This document shows positions 44,732 to 55,408 of a stretch of 64,000 nt of DNA, piece by piece. The notes below the pieces were generated by a model. The model was not told where the DNA came from, did no database searches, and was given only the letters and a program-made list of their open reading frames with translations. The position numbers and the translations under genes were made by a program. Source of the stretch: Cytophagaceae bacterium (lineage in GTDB: Bacteria > Bacteroidota > Bacteroidia > Cytophagales > UBA9547). How positions within the stretch are numbered: the stretch's first letter is position 1; every line of letters starts with the position of its first letter. Location of the stretch: NCBI GenBank assembly GCA_027488865.1, contig JAIYAU010000044.1:1-64000 (forward strand), written 5' to 3'.

Positions 44732-47700
44732 TTAGTCCAGCGTAATTTCTAGCGCCAAGCCCCTTAATTCATGAACCAATACATTGAATGATTCTGGAAT
44801 ACTTGGTTTAGGCATATTTTCCCCTTTTACAATGGCTTCGTATGCCTTAGCTCTACCTACTACATCGTCAGACTTAACTGTCAATAACTCCTGCAAAACG
44901 TTAGAAGCACCAAAAGCTTCAATCGCCCAAACCTCCATTTCACCAAAACGCTGACCACCAAACTGTGCTTTACCACCTAAAGGTTGTTGTGTTATAAGTG
45001 AATATGGTCCGATTGAACGAGCGTGCATTTTATCATCCACTAAGTGACCTAGTTTTAAGATATAAATAACACCCACAGTTACCTTTTGTTCAAATTTGTT
45101 ACCAGTCAAGCCATCATATAATGGTGTACGACCAAATTCAGGTAACCCAGCTTCTGTAAGTTCAGCTGCAACCTCGTCTACAGTAGCTCCATCAAATATT
45201 GGAGAAGCGTATTTTCTGCCTAGTTTTAAACCTGCCCAACCTAACACTGTCTCGTAAATCTGCCCAATGTTCATCCTTGAAGGTACTCCCAATGGATTTA
45301 ATACGATGTCTACAGGATTTCCATTTTCCAAGAATGGCATATCCTCTTCACGTACTATCTTGGCTACCACACCTTTATTTCCGTGACGACCAGCCATTTT
45401 ATCACCTACTTTTAACTTGCGTTTTTTGGCAATATAAACTTTGGCTAATTGAACAATTCCGGCAGGTAGTTCATCTCCAACCTCAAGTGTAAATCTTTCA
45501 CGCTTGAATCTTGCAGAAAATTCATTACGTTTGTTAACGTAATTTTTAATCATTTCTATCAATAACCTGTTCAGCTTATCATCAGATGTTGCACTATCAA
45601 GCATTAAGTCAGTGATTAAATTTACCTCCTCTGCTACGTTATAGTTACTCTCGTCACGATAAATGTTCTTTTCAGGAAACATTGCCTCAGTAATATTTTT
45701 TCGACCAAATTTTACTCCTTTCGATAAAATTTCGTCTCCAAATTTATGTTTAATACCTTGACAAGTTTTACCATCTAACAACTCAACCACTTTATCAATC
45801 ATTTTTGATCGTAAGCCAGATAATTCGTTAGCGTAGTTCTTTTTTAAAGCTTCAACTTGACCTTTAGACTTTGAACGTAAATCCTTATCCTTCTTTGGTC
45901 TAGAAAATAACTTGGTATCGATTACTATACCCTTTAGTGATGGAGGTGCCTTCATTGAAGCATCTTTTACATCACCAGCTTTATCACCAAAAATCGCACG
46001 TAGCAATTTTTCTTCTGGTGTAGGATCAGATTCACCTTTCGGAGTAATTTTACCAATTAGAATATCACCTTCCTTAATTTCTGCTCCTATTCTTATGATT
46101 CCATTCTCGTCAAGATTTTTAACTGCCTCTTCACTTACGTTTGGAATTTCAGAAGTAAGTTCTTCCTCCCCTCTTTTGGTATCTCTTACCTCTAATTCAA
46201 ACTCTTCGATATGAATTGAAGTAAAAATATCGTCCCTTACTACTTTTTCAGAGATTACAATCGCATCCTCAAAGTTATATCCTTGCCAAGGCATAAATGC
46301 TACCAGCATGTTACGTCCTAAAGCTAATTCTCCTTTGTCAGTTGCATAACCATCACACAAGGCTTGTCCTTTTTCCACCTTCTCGTCTTTCAGAACGATT
46401 GGTCTTAAATTAATACAAGTATCTTGGTTGGTTCTTCTAAACTTAATCAAATCATAAATAACTGATTCTGAATCAAAACTGATAAATTTTTGCTCATCAG
46501 TTAGATCATATTTTATTACAATTTTGGTAGCATCCACATATTCCACAATACCATCACCTGTAGCTACAATCAAAGCATTTGAATCAATAGCAACCCGTCT
46601 TTCTAATCCAGTTCCTACTATCGGTGCATCTGGTCTTAACAATGGTACCGCTTGACGTTGCATGTTTGAACCCATTAATGCGCGGTTGGCATCATCATGT
46701 TCAAGGAATGGAATTAAAGAGGCTGCTACAGATACAATTTGGTTGGGCGCAATATCCAAATAAGATAGCTTTTCTGGCTCTACTACTGGAAAATCACCTT
46801 CAAAACGTACCTTAACTTTATCATCCAAGAAATTTCCTTTATCATCGTGTAAAGCACTAGCTTGTGCAATATGATGACCATCCTCTTCTTCTGCGGTAAG
46901 ATATTTAACTTTTTCATTAAGTGAAACTTTACCATCCAACACTTTGCGGTAAGGAGTTTCAATAAATCCCATGCTATTAACCTTAGCATGAACACAAAGC
47001 GATGAAATCAAACCAATATTTGGACCTTCTGGCGTTTCAATTGTACATAAACGACCGTAGTGAGTATAATGAACATCACGAACCTCAAAACCAGCTCTTT
47101 CTCTTGAAAGTCCACCAGGCCCTAATGCCGACATACGTCTTTTGTGTGTTATTTCAGCCAATGGATTAGTTTGATCCATGAACTGCGATAATTGGTTAGT
47201 ACCAAAAAAAGAATTGATTACAGAAGATAAAGTCCTTGCGTTAATTAAATCAACTGGCTTAAAATCCTCATTATCACGAACATTCATTCTTTCTTTAATA
47301 GTACGAGCCATTCTAGCCAATCCTACACCAAATTGGCTGTAAAGTTGCTCACCTACGGTACGAACACGTCTATTACTTAAATGGTCAATATCATCAACTA
47401 CTGCTCTAGAATTGATAAGACCAATTAAATATTTAACAATGCAGATTATATCTTCTGTTGTAAGTACACGGACACTAGAATCAGTAGTTAAATTAAGCTT
47501 TTTATTAATTCTATACCTACCAACTTCACCTAGATCATAACGTTTATCACTGAAGAACAGATTGTGAATAATATCACGTGCAGTTTGCTCATCAGGCGCT
47601 TCTGTATTTCTTAGTTGTCTATATATTTGCTCAACCGCTTCAGACTCGGAATTTGAATTATCCTTTTGAAGCGTGTTATAAATTATTGCAAAATCATTTA

Positions 47701-48604
47701 TATTGATATCTTCTCTATGAAGAATAATTGACTTTTGGGAAGATTGTGCAATTACGTCTATATCCAAATCCTGAATAATAGAATCACGCTCAAGCAATAT
47801 CTCATTTCTATCAATAGAAACAACCTCACCAGTATCTTCATCCACAAAATCTTCAGTCCAAGTACGTAACACCCTCGCTGCTAATCTTCTCCCTACTACC
47901 TTTTTTAGATTTTCCTTTGTGGCATCTATTTCTTCCGATAAACCAAAAATATCCAGAATTTCTTTATCCGTACCAAAACCTATAGCCCTTAGCAAGGTAG
48001 TGACCGGAAACTTTTTCTTACGATCAATATAAGCAAACATGACATTATTCACGTCAGTTGCAAACTCAATCCAAGATCCTTTAAATGGAATGATACGAGC
48101 TGAATACAGCTTCGTTCCATTAGTATGTTTACTCATTGCAAAAAACACGCCTGGCGATCTATGCAATTGTGATACAATAACTCTTTCAGCACCATTTATA
48201 ACAAAAGAAGCCTTCTCCGTCATATAAGGTATATTACCTAGGAAAACCTCCTGTTCAATAGTTTCAAAATCCTCATTGTCGTCATCATTACAGGATAGAC
48301 GAAGTTTAGCTTTTAAAGGAACAGAATAAGTTAACCCTCTATCTATACATTCATCAACCGAGTACTTTGGTGGATCTACATGATAATCAATAAAGTCCAA
48401 AACAAAATTTTCCCTTGAATCAGAAATCGGGAAGTTTTCTTTAAATACCTTGAATAGACCTTCGTTTGCTCTATTTTCTGCTGGTGTATCCAACTGAAAG
48501 AAATCTTTAAAAGATTGCAATTGTACATCCAGAAAACCAGGGTAATCTATAACGGGAATAATGGAGGCGAAACTTTTCCTTACTGTTTTTTGTGAGTTAG
48601 CCAA
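44732..48604 (-). CDS. rpoB: RNA polymerase beta subunit, 1290 aa
   Basis: This is the beta subunit of RNA polymerase. The rifampicin region is present ([31 protein letters not shown], written here only as landmark segments [10 protein letters not shown] and [10 protein letters not shown]). Further conserved blocks are [20 protein letters not shown] and [10 protein letters not shown]. Length is typical for Bacteroidota. It lies between rplL and rpoC on the same strand. Confidence 0.98.
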   Translation of the reverse strand: MANSQKTVRKSFASIIPVIDYPGFLDVQLQSFKDFFQLDTPAENRANEGLFKVFKENFPISDSRENFVLDFIDYHVDPPKYSVDECIDRGLTYSVPLKAKLRLSCNDDDNEDFETIEQEVFLGNIPYMTEKASFVINGAERVIVSQLHRSPGVFFAMSKHTNGTKLYSARIIPFKGSWIEFATDVNNVMFAYIDRKKKFPVTTLLRAIGFGTDKEILDIFGLSEEIDATKENLKKVVGRRLAARVLRTWTEDFVDEDTGEVVSIDRNEILLERDSIIQDLDIDVIAQSSQKSIILHREDININDFAIIYNTLQKDNSNSESEAVEQIYRQLRNTEAPDEQTARDIIHNLFFSDKRYDLGEVGRYRINKKLNLTTDSSVRVLTTEDIICIVKYLIGLINSRAVVDDIDHLSNRRVRTVGEQLYSQFGVGLARMARTIKERMNVRDNEDFKPVDLINARTLSSVINSFFGTNQLSQFMDQTNPLAEITHKRRMSALGPGGLSRERAGFEVRDVHYTHYGRLCTIETPEGPNIGLISSLCVHAKVNSMGFIETPYRKVLDGKVSLNEKVKYLTAEEEDGHHIAQASALHDDKGNFLDDKVKVRFEGDFPVVEPEKLSYLDIAPNQIVSVAASLIPFLEHDDANRALMGSNMQRQAVPLLRPDAPIVGTGLERRVAIDSNALIVATGDGIVEYVDATKIVIKYDLTDEQKFISFDSESVIYDLIKFRRTNQDTCINLRPIVLKDEKVEKGQALCDGYATDKGELALGRNMLVAFMPWQGYNFEDAIVISEKVVRDDIFTSIHIEEFELEVRDTKRGEEELTSEIPNVSEEAVKNLDENGIIRIGAEIKEGDILIGKITPKGESDPTPEEKLLRAIFGDKAGDVKDASMKAPPSLKGIVIDTKLFSRPKKDKDLRSKSKGQVEALKKNYANELSGLRSKMIDKVVELLDGKTCQGIKHKFGDEILSKGVKFGRKNITEAMFPEKNIYRDESNYNVAEEVNLITDLMLDSATSDDKLNRLLIEMIKNYVNKRNEFSARFKRERFTLEVGDELPAGIVQLAKVYIAKKRKLKVGDKMAGRHGNKGVVAKIVREEDMPFLENGNPVDIVLNPLGVPSRMNIGQIYETVLGWAGLKLGRKYASPIFDGATVDEVAAELTEAGLPEFGRTPLYDGLTGNKFEQKVTVGVIYILKLGHLVDDKMHARSIGPYSLITQQPLGGKAQFGGQRFGEMEVWAIEAFGASNVLQELLTVKSDDVVGRAKAYEAIVKGENMPKPSIPESFNVLVHELRGLALEITLD

Positions 48605-48636
48605 GTTTGTAAAAGTTTAGTTAAATTAATAAATCT

Positions 48637-48684
48637 ATTCCCAAATATGTACAAATGGGAATAGACCTGACATATGCCAGGCCT
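48637..48684 (-). promoter_or_regulatory. Two hairpins in the rplL-rpoB gap
   Basis: On the minus strand the first hairpin is AGGCCTG...CAGGTCT (48684-48663, one mismatch) and the second is ATTCCCA...TGGGAAT (48662-48637). Both lie in the 106-base gap between rplL and rpoB, where in other bacteria attenuation or RNase processing sets the ratio of ribosomal proteins to polymerase. The role here is inferred from location. Confidence 0.45.
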
Positions 48685-48710
48685 ATTTTGAAAATTAAGT
48701 ACGAACGAGA

Positions 48711-49088
48711 TTATTTAACCTCTACTTCAGCACCAGCTTCTTCAAGTTGTTTTTTCAAAGACTCAGATTCTTCTTTAGATACTCCTTCCTTTACAGGTTT
48801 AGGGGCTCCATCAACTAAATCTTTAGCTTCTTTCAAACCTAACCCTGTTAGGTCTTTTACTAGTTTAACTACTGCAAGTTTAGCTGCACCAGCTGACTTT
48901 AGAATTACATCAAAAGATGTTTTTTCTGCTGGAGCCTCAGCACCTCCACCACTAGCTGCTACCATTACTGGTGCTGCTGCTGCTGCTGGTTCGATACCGT
49001 ATTCGTCTTTCAATATTGCTGCTAATTCGTTTACTTCTTTAACAGTAAGATTTACAAGTTGTTCTGCAAAAGCTTTTAAATCTGCCAT
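48711..49088 (-). CDS. rplL: Ribosomal protein bL12 (L7/L12), 125 aa
   Basis: This is the stalk protein that recruits translation factors. The N-terminal dimerisation domain ([20 protein letters not shown]) is followed by an Ala/Gly-rich hinge ([20 protein letters not shown]) and the globular domain with [20 protein letters not shown]. It is co-directional with rplJ upstream and rpoB downstream. Confidence 0.97.
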   Translation of the reverse strand: MADLKAFAEQLVNLTVKEVNELAAILKDEYGIEPAAAAAPVMVAASGGGAEAPAEKTSFDVILKSAGAAKLAVVKLVKDLTGLGLKEAKDLVDGAPKPVKEGVSKEESESLKKQLEEAGAEVEVK

Positions 49089-49141
49089 TGTTTTATTATT
49101 TAGAAATTCAGTTAATACTTAATTAAAATTGTTTTTGATAT

Positions 49142-49672
49142 TTATTGTCCTCTTTCTTGAAGAGTTTTAACCAAACCACCCAATATATGCTCTCCACTCT
49201 TAAGCGCAGAGATAACATTTTTGGCTGGAGATTGTAATAGGCCGATAACTTCGCCTATCATTTCCGCTTTAGATTTAATTTTAACTAAATCTTCAAGCGT
49301 ATTTTCGCCAACGTAAACACTTTTATCAATAGAAGCTCCTTTAAGTACTGGCTTTTTTGATCCAGTCTTATAAAATTCTTTTAACAACTGGGCTGGTGCT
49401 TTACCAGATTCAGAGGTAAAAAGTACTCCAGAGAATCCTTTTAGTGCTGTACCATCAAATGCAGAAAAATCTGCATCAATTGATTCCAACGCCTTTTTGA
49501 TTAAAGTGTTTTTTACTACTTTGTATTGAATACCCTTCTGAAAGCATAGCCTTCTGAATGCATTTACTTCTTTTACAGTCATGCCAGATGCATCTGTTAT
49601 GTAGAAGAAATCATTCTCGGCAAACTTCACTTTCAGTTCGTCAATGATTTGTGCTTTTTCTTCTCTTGTCAT
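49142..49672 (-). CDS. rplJ: Ribosomal protein uL10, 176 aa
   Basis: This is the base of the ribosomal stalk, binding L12 dimers. Typical segments are the N-terminal MTREEKAQIIDELK, YKVVKNTLIKKAL and FSGVLFTSE. The C-terminus is the helix that binds L12. It begins five bases after rplA ends. Confidence 0.96.
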   Translation of the reverse strand: MTREEKAQIIDELKVKFAENDFFYITDASGMTVKEVNAFRRLCFQKGIQYKVVKNTLIKKALESIDADFSAFDGTALKGFSGVLFTSESGKAPAQLLKEFYKTGSKKPVLKGASIDKSVYVGENTLEDLVKIKSKAEMIGEVIGLLQSPAKNVISALKSGEHILGGLVKTLQERGQ

Positions 49673-49677
49673 AACGA

Positions 49678-50376
49678 TTAAATTCCAGCTATTGAACCTT
49701 TATCTACTGTAACACCAGCACTCATTGTGCTAGATAAGTGTATGCTTTTAAAATAAGTACCTTTAGCAGAAGATGGTTTAAGTTTCGAAAGTGTTTGTAA
49801 AATTTCCTGTGCATTCTCAGCCAATTTTTCAGGAGAGAAAGAAACCTTACCTATACTTGCATGAATTATACCAGTCTTATCTGCTTTAAAGTCAATTTTA
49901 CCTGCTTTAACCTCTTTTACCGCCTTACCTACATCCAAAGTCACTGTTCCTGACTTAGGGTTTGGCATTAAATTACGCGGACCAAGAATTTTACCAAGTT
50001 TACCTACTTTAGCCATCACTGTTGGCATGGTGATAATAACATCTACATCAACCCAGCCTCCTTCAATCTTTTGAATGTACTCATCAAGGCCTACGTACTC
50101 CGCTCCAGCATCTTTAGCATCTTGTTCTTTATCTGGTGTACACAATACCAATACTCTTACAGTCTTACCTGTGCCATGTGGTAAAGCTACCACACCACGC
50201 ACCATTTGATCAGACTTTTTAGGATCGATACCCAAGCGTACATCTATGTCAACTGATGCATCAAATTTGGTAAAAGTAATATCTTTTACAATTTTTGCAG
50301 CATCTGTCAAACCGAACTCTTTGCCAAGATCGTGCTTACTTAACGCAACCTTTTGGTTTTTAGTCAATTTTGCCAT
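49678..50376 (-). CDS. rplA: Ribosomal protein uL1, 232 aa
   Basis: This binds 23S rRNA at the L1 stalk. Recognised by [15 protein letters not shown], the [20 protein letters not shown] block and the C-terminal [17 protein letters not shown]. It is 13 bases downstream of rplK; in many bacteria L1 represses the L11-L1 message, which is possible but not shown here. Confidence 0.97.
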   Translation of the reverse strand: MAKLTKNQKVALSKHDLGKEFGLTDAAKIVKDITFTKFDASVDIDVRLGIDPKKSDQMVRGVVALPHGTGKTVRVLVLCTPDKEQDAKDAGAEYVGLDEYIQKIEGGWVDVDVIITMPTVMAKVGKLGKILGPRNLMPNPKSGTVTLDVGKAVKEVKAGKIDFKADKTGIIHASIGKVSFSPEKLAENAQEILQTLSKLKPSSAKGTYFKSIHLSSTMSAGVTVDKGSIAGI

Positions 50377-50389
50377 TGTTCATTTAATC

Positions 50390-50833
50390 TTAATTAGCCC
50401 ATGGCGGTGTGCCACTGACTGTAATACCCATACTCCTTGCAGTACCTGCCACCAATTTCATGGCTGATTCCAACACAAAACAATTTAAATCAGGCATTTT
50501 GATTTCGGCGATTTGTTTCACCTGATCCCAAGACACTGAGCCAATTTTGTTTCTGTTAGGTTCGGCAGAACCGCTTTGTTTTTTGATGGCTTCTAATAGC
50601 AAAACAGGTGCTGGTGGAGTTTTGATAATAAACTCAAACGATTTGTCTGAATAAATAGTAATCAAAACTGGCAACACTTTGCCCATCTGATCCTGTGTTC
50701 TAGCATTAAATTGCTTACAGAACTCCATGATATTCAAACCCTTGGAACCAAGAGCTGGACCGATTGGTGGCGAAGGGTTGGCCGAGCCGCCTTTTACCTG
50801 AATCTTAAGATAACCTGTAATCTCCTTTGCCAT
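50390..50833 (-). CDS. rplK: Ribosomal protein uL11, 147 aa
   Basis: This forms the GTPase-associated centre with 23S rRNA. Signatures are the N-terminal [36 protein letters not shown] and the C-terminal [15 protein letters not shown]. It starts two bases after nusG ends, in the universal nusG-rplK order. Confidence 0.97.
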   Translation of the reverse strand: MAKEITGYLKIQVKGGSANPSPPIGPALGSKGLNIMEFCKQFNARTQDQMGKVLPVLITIYSDKSFEFIIKTPPAPVLLLEAIKKQSGSAEPNRNKIGSVSWDQVKQIAEIKMPDLNCFVLESAMKLVAGTARSMGITVSGTPPWAN

Positions 50834-50835
50834 TG

Positions 50836-51393
50836 TTACAGTTGTTTTTCTACTTGAACATAATTTAATTCTACAGGAGTATTCCTGCCGAAGATCTTAA
50901 CCATTACGTTAAGTTTCTTCTTTTCTTCAAACACTTCTTCAACTGTGCCAGTAAAGCCATTAAATGGACCATCAATAACTTTAATCTGTTCACCCACAAT
51001 GAATGGTGTTTCCATTTTGAGGCTAAACTCATTGTTTTCCTCAACACTTCCAAGTATCCTGTTTACCTCCGACTGCCGTAACGCAGTTGGTGTTTTAGAT
51101 GTACTATCGGTTTTTTCACCTAGGAAGCCTAGCACACCAGGTATACTTGTTATCGTATGCAACACCTCCCCATGTTCAATATCCGCTGAAATAAGGATAT
51201 AACCAGGAAGTGTAACGCGTTCTCTTACTTTCTTTTTTCCATTACGGATTTGGTAAACCTTTTCCGCAGGTATTAATATCTGTGGTATAAAGTCATCAAG
51301 TTTCTGCCTAAAGATTTCAGTTTCAAGGTAAGATTTTACCTTTTTCTCTTGACCACTAACAGCTCTAACTACATACCATTTTAATTCTCCCAT
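50836..51393 (-). CDS. nusG: Transcription elongation/antitermination factor NusG, 185 aa
   Basis: NusG binds RNA polymerase and modulates pausing. The NGN domain is seen in [20 protein letters not shown] and [11 protein letters not shown]; the C-terminal KOW domain is [21 protein letters not shown]. Spacing to secE is 19 bases. Confidence 0.96.
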   Translation of the reverse strand: MGELKWYVVRAVSGQEKKVKSYLETEIFRQKLDDFIPQILIPAEKVYQIRNGKKKVRERVTLPGYILISADIEHGEVLHTITSIPGVLGFLGEKTDSTSKTPTALRQSEVNRILGSVEENNEFSLKMETPFIVGEQIKVIDGPFNGFTGTVEEVFEEKKKLNVMVKIFGRNTPVELNYVQVEKQL

Positions 51394-51412
51394 TTTGTTC
51401 TATACTTTTTTA

Positions 51413-51607
51413 CTATCCAATTGACATATAGAACCATTCCATACCTTTCTGAAACGCGATATCTATCAGGCCAATTACAACAGCAAATATCAAAGAAGCT
51501 ACCAATACCAAAATCGAGCTTGACTGTAATTCTGTATATTTAGGCCAAGTAACTTGATGTACGACTTCATCGTAAGAATCCTTGAAAAACGTAATGATCT
51601 TATTCAT
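51413..51607 (-). CDS. secE: Preprotein translocase subunit SecE, 64 aa
   Basis: This is the small essential subunit of the SecYEG channel, with a single membrane helix (SSSILVLVASLIFAVVIGLI) preceded by the conserved amphipathic segment SYDEVVHQVTWPKYTEL. It sits between tRNA-Trp and nusG, as usual in this phylum. Confidence 0.93.
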   Translation of the reverse strand: MNKIITFFKDSYDEVVHQVTWPKYTELQSSSILVLVASLIFAVVIGLIDIAFQKGMEWFYMSIG

Positions 51608-51637
51608 TTGGTATACTTGAATTATCTCTTTTTAATG

Positions 51638-51710
51638 CACGGAAGGTAGGAATCGAACCTACAACCTTCGGTTTTGGAGACCGCGACTCTACCAATTGAG
51701 CTACTCCCGT
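51638..51710 (-). tRNA. tRNA-Trp (CCA)
   Basis: A 73-base cloverleaf on the minus strand. The acceptor stem ACGGGAG/CTTCCGT pairs with one G-U, the D arm is AGCTCAATTGGTAGAG, the anticodon loop is CTCCAAA with CCA, and the T arm contains GGTTCGATTCC. CCA is not encoded at the 3' end. It lies upstream of secE and shares its promoter. Confidence 0.95.
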
Positions 51711-51736
51711 ATTAATTGCCCTCCAAAAACGGGATG

Positions 51737-51768
51737 CAAAGATATGTACTAGAAAAATTAAAAGCAAA
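51737..51768 (-). promoter_or_regulatory. Promoter of tRNA-Trp-secE-nusG-rpl-rpo
   Basis: On the minus strand TTTG (51768-51765), 20 bases, then TATCTTTG (51744-51737) matches the Bacteroidota promoter consensus. It lies 27 bases before the tRNA-Trp 5' end and immediately after the tuf terminator, so it starts a separate transcription unit. Confidence 0.75.
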
Positions 51769-51770
51769 AA

Positions 51771-51800
51771 AAAGTTCCTGAATTTTATTCAGGAACTTTT
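51771..51800 (-). terminator. Rho-independent terminator after tuf
   Basis: AAAGTTCCTGAA (51771-51782) pairs with TTCAGGAACTTT (51788-51799), a twelve-base stem with a short loop. It lies 16 bases past the tuf stop codon. The A/T-rich flanks would let it work in either direction. Confidence 0.8.
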
Positions 51801-51815
51801 ATAATACAATTAAAA

Positions 51816-53003
51816 CTACTTTAAAATCTCCGTTACCTGACCAGCACCTACTGTACGGCCACCTTCGCGAATAGCGAAACGAAGACCTTTTTCCATTGCT
51901 ATCTCAGCAATCAAACGTACAGTAATTGTGATATTATCGCCAGGCATAACCATTTCTACTCCTTCAGGAAGAACAATTTCACCTGTAACATCCGTCGTAC
52001 GGAAGTAGAATTGAGGACGATATTTATTAAAGAAAGGAGTATGACGACCACCTTCTTCTTTTGAAAGCACATATATCTCTGCTTTAAACTCAGTGTGTGG
52101 TTTTACTGAACCTGGTTTGCAAATAACCATTCCACGACGGATAGCTTCTTTTTCAACACCACGAAGTAATATACCTACGTTATCACCAGCCTCACCTCTA
52201 TCAAGAAGTTTACGGAACATTTCAACACCAGTACAAGTAGATTTCAAGTTTTCTGCACCCATACCAATGATGTCCACGTTGTCGCCAACGTTAATAACAC
52301 CACGCTCAATACGACCAGTAGCTACTGTACCACGACCTGTAATTGAGAAAACGTCTTCTACAGGCATCAAGAATGGCTGATCAACCAAACGAGTTGGAAG
52401 TTTGATATAATCATCAACAGCATCCATTAATTCCATGATTTTACCTACCCACTTGGCATCGGCATTTAAACCACCAAGAGCAGAACCTTGGATAACTGGA
52501 ATATCATCACCAGGGAATTCGTAGAATGAAAGCAACTCACGGATTTCCATCTCTACTAGTTCTAGAAGTTCTGGATCATCCACTAAATCGACTTTGTTCA
52601 TAAATACTACTAGAGAAGGTACACCTACCTGACGAGCCAAAAGTATGTGCTCGCGAGTTTGAGGCATAGGGCCATCTGTAGCAGCAACTACAAGAATTGC
52701 TCCGTCCATTTGAGCAGCACCTGTAACCATGTTTTTTACGTAATCCGCGTGACCAGGGCAATCTACGTGCGCATAGTGACGGTTTTTAGTAGAGTACTCC
52801 ACGTGTGAAGTATTGATAGTAATACCTCTTTCTTTTTCTTCAGGAGCGTTATCAATTGAAGAGAAATCACGAATCTCTGCCAACCCTTGCTCTGCCAATA
52901 CTTTAGTAATAGCAGCAGTAAGTGTAGTTTTACCATGATCAACGTGTCCGATTGTACCTACGTTAACGTGAGGCTTCGATCTGTCGAACTGTTCTTTAGC
53001 CAT
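51816..53003 (-). CDS. tuf: Elongation factor Tu, 395 aa
   Basis: This GTPase delivers aminoacyl-tRNA to the ribosome. The GTP-binding motifs are [26 protein letters not shown] and NKVDLVDD; the C-terminal barrel ends with [14 protein letters not shown]. Length is normal. Three tRNA genes precede it on the same strand, forming a tRNA-tuf operon. Confidence 0.98.
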   Translation of the reverse strand: MAKEQFDRSKPHVNVGTIGHVDHGKTTLTAAITKVLAEQGLAEIRDFSSIDNAPEEKERGITINTSHVEYSTKNRHYAHVDCPGHADYVKNMVTGAAQMDGAILVVAATDGPMPQTREHILLARQVGVPSLVVFMNKVDLVDDPELLELVEMEIRELLSFYEFPGDDIPVIQGSALGGLNADAKWVGKIMELMDAVDDYIKLPTRLVDQPFLMPVEDVFSITGRGTVATGRIERGVINVGDNVDIIGMGAENLKSTCTGVEMFRKLLDRGEAGDNVGILLRGVEKEAIRRGMVICKPGSVKPHTEFKAEIYVLSKEEGGRHTPFFNKYRPQFYFRTTDVTGEIVLPEGVEMVMPGDNITITVRLIAEIAMEKGLRFAIREGGRTVGAGQVTEILK

Positions 53004-53121
53004 TTTAGTATGTTTCCGTTTTAGTTATAATAAAATATATTCAGATGCAAATTTTGCCTTAAAACACAAGAGGGCCATTAGCCCTGTACTATCTTTCGAT
53101 AATATCAATTTAAAAATTTTG

Positions 53122-53193
53122 AGCCAACGATGGGAATTGAACCCACGACCTCGTCCTTACCAAGGAAGCGCTCTACCCCTGAGCTACGTCGGC
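53122..53193 (-). tRNA. tRNA-Thr (GGT)
   Basis: A 72-base cloverleaf on the minus strand. The acceptor stem GCCGACG/CGTTGGC, D arm AGCTCAGGGGTAGAGC, anticodon loop TTGGTAA with GGT, and T arm GGGTTCAATTCCC are all present. It is the tRNA closest to tuf, in a tRNA-tuf operon. Confidence 0.95.
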
Positions 53194-53264
53194 TTGGTAG
53201 ATTCTTTTGAGATTTAGATTGACTAAGAAAAATTTGCTCTTTAAAGATATAAATCTTTATAAAG

Positions 53265-53337
53265 AGCGGGAGACGAGGCTCGAACCCGCGACCTGTAGCT
53301 TGGAAGGCTACCGCTCTACCAACTGAGCTACTCCCGC
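53265..53337 (-). tRNA. tRNA-Gly (TCC)
   Basis: A 73-base cloverleaf on the minus strand. The acceptor stem is GCGGGAG/CTCCCGC, the D arm AGCTCAGTTGGTAGAGC, the anticodon loop contains TCC (CTTCCAA), and the T arm is GCGGGTTCGAGCCTCGT. It is the second of three tRNA genes before tuf. Confidence 0.95.
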
Positions 53338-53391
53338 TTATAATTTTTCGAAAGCAATATTCCGTTAAGAATTTTAAGCTTCAACTGGGTG

Positions 53392-53474
53392 TGGGGCGAG
53401 GAGGATTCGAACCTCCGAAGTCATAAGACAACAGATTTACAGTCTGTCCCATTTGGCCGCTCTGGAATCACCCC
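53392..53474 (-). tRNA. tRNA-Tyr (GTA)
   Basis: An 83-base class II tRNA with a long variable arm, on the minus strand. The acceptor stem is GGGGTGA/TCGCCCC, the anticodon loop CTGTAAA gives GTA, the variable arm lies around GTCTTATGAC, and the T arm is GGAGGTTCGAATCCTCC. It is the first gene of the tRNA-tuf transcript. Confidence 0.95.
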
Positions 53475-53532
53475 AGTTGTTCAAAATTTTATAGAACTAT
53501 TCCCTATTTATTTTAAATAAATTTAGGGACTG

Positions 53533-53563
53533 CAAAATTAGGTGTATTTTAATTATTACCAAA
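53533..53563 (-). promoter_or_regulatory. Promoter of the tRNA-Tyr-Gly-Thr-tuf operon
   Basis: On the minus strand TTTG (53563-53560), 19 bases, TAATTTTG (53540-53533) is a perfect match to the Bacteroidota promoter. The tRNA-Tyr 5' end is at 53474, leaving a leader of about 50 bases for the precursor. Confidence 0.8.
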
Positions 53564-53732
53564 ATATTTATTAAAATATTTCATACAAAATTATTAATTA
53601 AACTATTTCATCTCACTTGTCCATTAATAATTAATGTCCCATAGAGGTATCGAATTGAAGTTTTTTAAGGCCGTATTTCATAAATTATTAAGATATTTAA
53701 ATCTTATAAGTACTAAATTATTTGAAATATCG

Positions 53733-53763
53733 TTTGAATGTTATTTTCATTCTAGTAATTTTA
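53733..53763 (+). promoter_or_regulatory. Probable promoter of rsmE
   Basis: TTTG (53733-53736), 19 bases, TAATTTTA (53756-53763) matches the consensus except for the last base of the -7 box. The rsmE start codon is 34 bases downstream. Confidence 0.5.
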
Positions 53764-53797
53764 AATTTTATTCAATAATAACTAGTTGATATTTTAG

Positions 53798-54508
53798 ATG
53801 CATTTATTTTACACTACCCTATTTGAAGATGGGCTTGCCTATCTTTCAGAAGATGAATCTTTACATGCCATTAAAGTTCTTAGAATGCGAGAGGGACAAA
53901 AGGTAGAACTGATTGATGGAACCGGGGGACATTTTCAAGGAGAAATTTCTAAGGCTAGTGCAAAAAGATGTGAAATAAGGATTGGAAAAAAGGATTTTTA
54001 TGAACTTAATAACTTAAATTATGTTCATGTGGCTATTGCACCCACAAAAAATTCTGATCGAATAGAATGGTTTGTTGAAAAGGCCATTGAAATTGGTGTA
54101 AATGAGATTAGTTTTTTTTATTCAGAACACTCTGAAAGAAGAACAATGAATATGGATCGAACTGAAAGGGTGGCGATTTCTGCCATGAAACAATCATTAA
54201 AATATTATTTACCAAAAATAAATGACCCCATTCCTTTGGACAAATTTATATTACAAAATCAAGATTTGGTTGGTGGAAAGTACATTGCACACCTTAATAA
54301 TGGCAATAGACTTAATTTTTATAAGGAATTAGGAAAACAAACTAGGAATTTAGTACTTATAGGACCTGAAGGTGATTTTACCGAAAATGAAGTAAATTTG
54401 GCAATTAATCATAACTTTATACCTGTAGCGCTAGGAGAAAGCAGGTTACGTACAGAAACCGCCGGTATGATGGCAGTAGCTGCTTTACAGATTTTAAAAA
54501 CTACTTAA
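53798..54508 (+). CDS. rsmE: 16S rRNA (uracil-1498-N3)-methyltransferase RsmE, 236 aa
   Basis: This SPOUT-class enzyme methylates U1498 of 16S rRNA. The C-terminal knot shows LIGPEGDFTENEV and LGESRLRTETAGMMAV, both diagnostic; the N-terminal PUA-like part includes HAIKVLRMREGQKVELIDG. Length is normal. It leads a short rightward run with the DUF4349 and DUF4159 genes. Confidence 0.95.
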   Translation: MHLFYTTLFEDGLAYLSEDESLHAIKVLRMREGQKVELIDGTGGHFQGEISKASAKRCEIRIGKKDFYELNNLNYVHVAIAPTKNSDRIEWFVEKAIEIGVNEISFFYSEHSERRTMNMDRTERVAISAMKQSLKYYLPKINDPIPLDKFILQNQDLVGGKYIAHLNNGNRLNFYKELGKQTRNLVLIGPEGDFTENEVNLAINHNFIPVALGESRLRTETAGMMAVAALQILKTT

Positions 54509-54520
54509 CCAAGCTAATAC

Positions 54521-55408
54521 ATGAAAATAAACTTAAAGGTAAAAAGGGGTGTCGCGTTATTCCTACTTGGTTTTGTGGTGTTATTTGTTTTTAGATTTGT
54601 TTATGGCTATACTGCTAAAAGCAGAATAGCAGATTCGCAGGACGAATTTATAGGAGATTTTTTCAATAACTATGAAGGAGAGAAAAGAAAAAATTATGCT
54701 TCTTCCAAAATAGATTTGAAGAATACACCCACGCAACAGACTAATAAACCTTTGACCTTAGAACAAAAATATGAAAAGGTGGGGTCTTTTTCATGTAAAA
54801 CGAATGAATTCGAGAAAGATAACAATAAGGTAAGAAAACTAATTGCAACAACCAATGGTGTAATCCAATTAGAAGAAAATACAGGTAATAAAGGTTCAAG
54901 ACAACTACATCTATCCGTGGGGGTTAGACCAGTTTTGTTTGATGTGTTTTGTGAAGAAATTAAAAAAATTGGTCAAATAAAAAATTCTAGCTTGACCAAA
55001 ACGGATAAAACAAATGAATTCAAGAAACTCAATGCTAATAAAGCATCATTAGAGAAAATACGTAATTCTCTGATTGATTTAAAAAATCGTGGTGGTAGAA
55101 TAGATGAGTATATTGCATTAGAAAATCGAATTTTGGAATTGGAATCGGAACTACAAGACTTGGGGGTTTCATTAGGTGAATTTGATGAAGTTAATGAATT
55201 TTGCACTGTGCAATTTTCGTTAATTGAAGGTTCTAAGCCACTTGCCACTAGCGTATTACACCGATTAAAAACGGCATTTGAATGGTCAATAAAATATTAC
55301 TTAATGTTTATGGTAATTGTGGCTTTGTCTTTGCTAGGATCTTTAATCTTAGTAGCTCTGGTTGATAAACTTAAAATTATCAGTCTGTTATTTAAAAAAG
55401 AATCATGA
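54521..55408 (+). CDS. DUF4349-domain protein, 295 aa
   Basis: This is an envelope protein with an N-terminal helix (GVALFLLGFVVLFVFRFVYG) and a C-terminal helix (YYLMFMVIVALSLLGSLILV). The central part has an open-faced beta region followed by a coiled coil around ENRILELESELQDLG, the layout of DUF4349. Function is not known. It overlaps the next start by four bases (ATGA), so the two are translationally coupled. Confidence 0.8.
   Translation: MKINLKVKRGVALFLLGFVVLFVFRFVYGYTAKSRIADSQDEFIGDFFNNYEGEKRKNYASSKIDLKNTPTQQTNKPLTLEQKYEKVGSFSCKTNEFEKDNNKVRKLIATTNGVIQLEENTGNKGSRQLHLSVGVRPVLFDVFCEEIKKIGQIKNSSLTKTDKTNEFKKLNANKASLEKIRNSLIDLKNRGGRIDEYIALENRILELESELQDLGVSLGEFDEVNEFCTVQFSLIEGSKPLATSVLHRLKTAFEWSIKYYLMFMVIVALSLLGSLILVALVDKLKIISLLFKKES

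Larger units (their letters stand above)
53475..53797. other. Divergent promoter region
   Basis: These 323 bases separate the leftward tRNA-tuf operon from rightward rsmE. Both promoters are listed separately. I see no gene or notable repeat in between. Confidence 0.65.

Noticed and set aside
48655-49122. 155-codon plus-strand frame covering rplL
   Set aside because: It is opposite the L7/L12 gene and rich in Ala/Ser from the complement of its hinge; not a gene.
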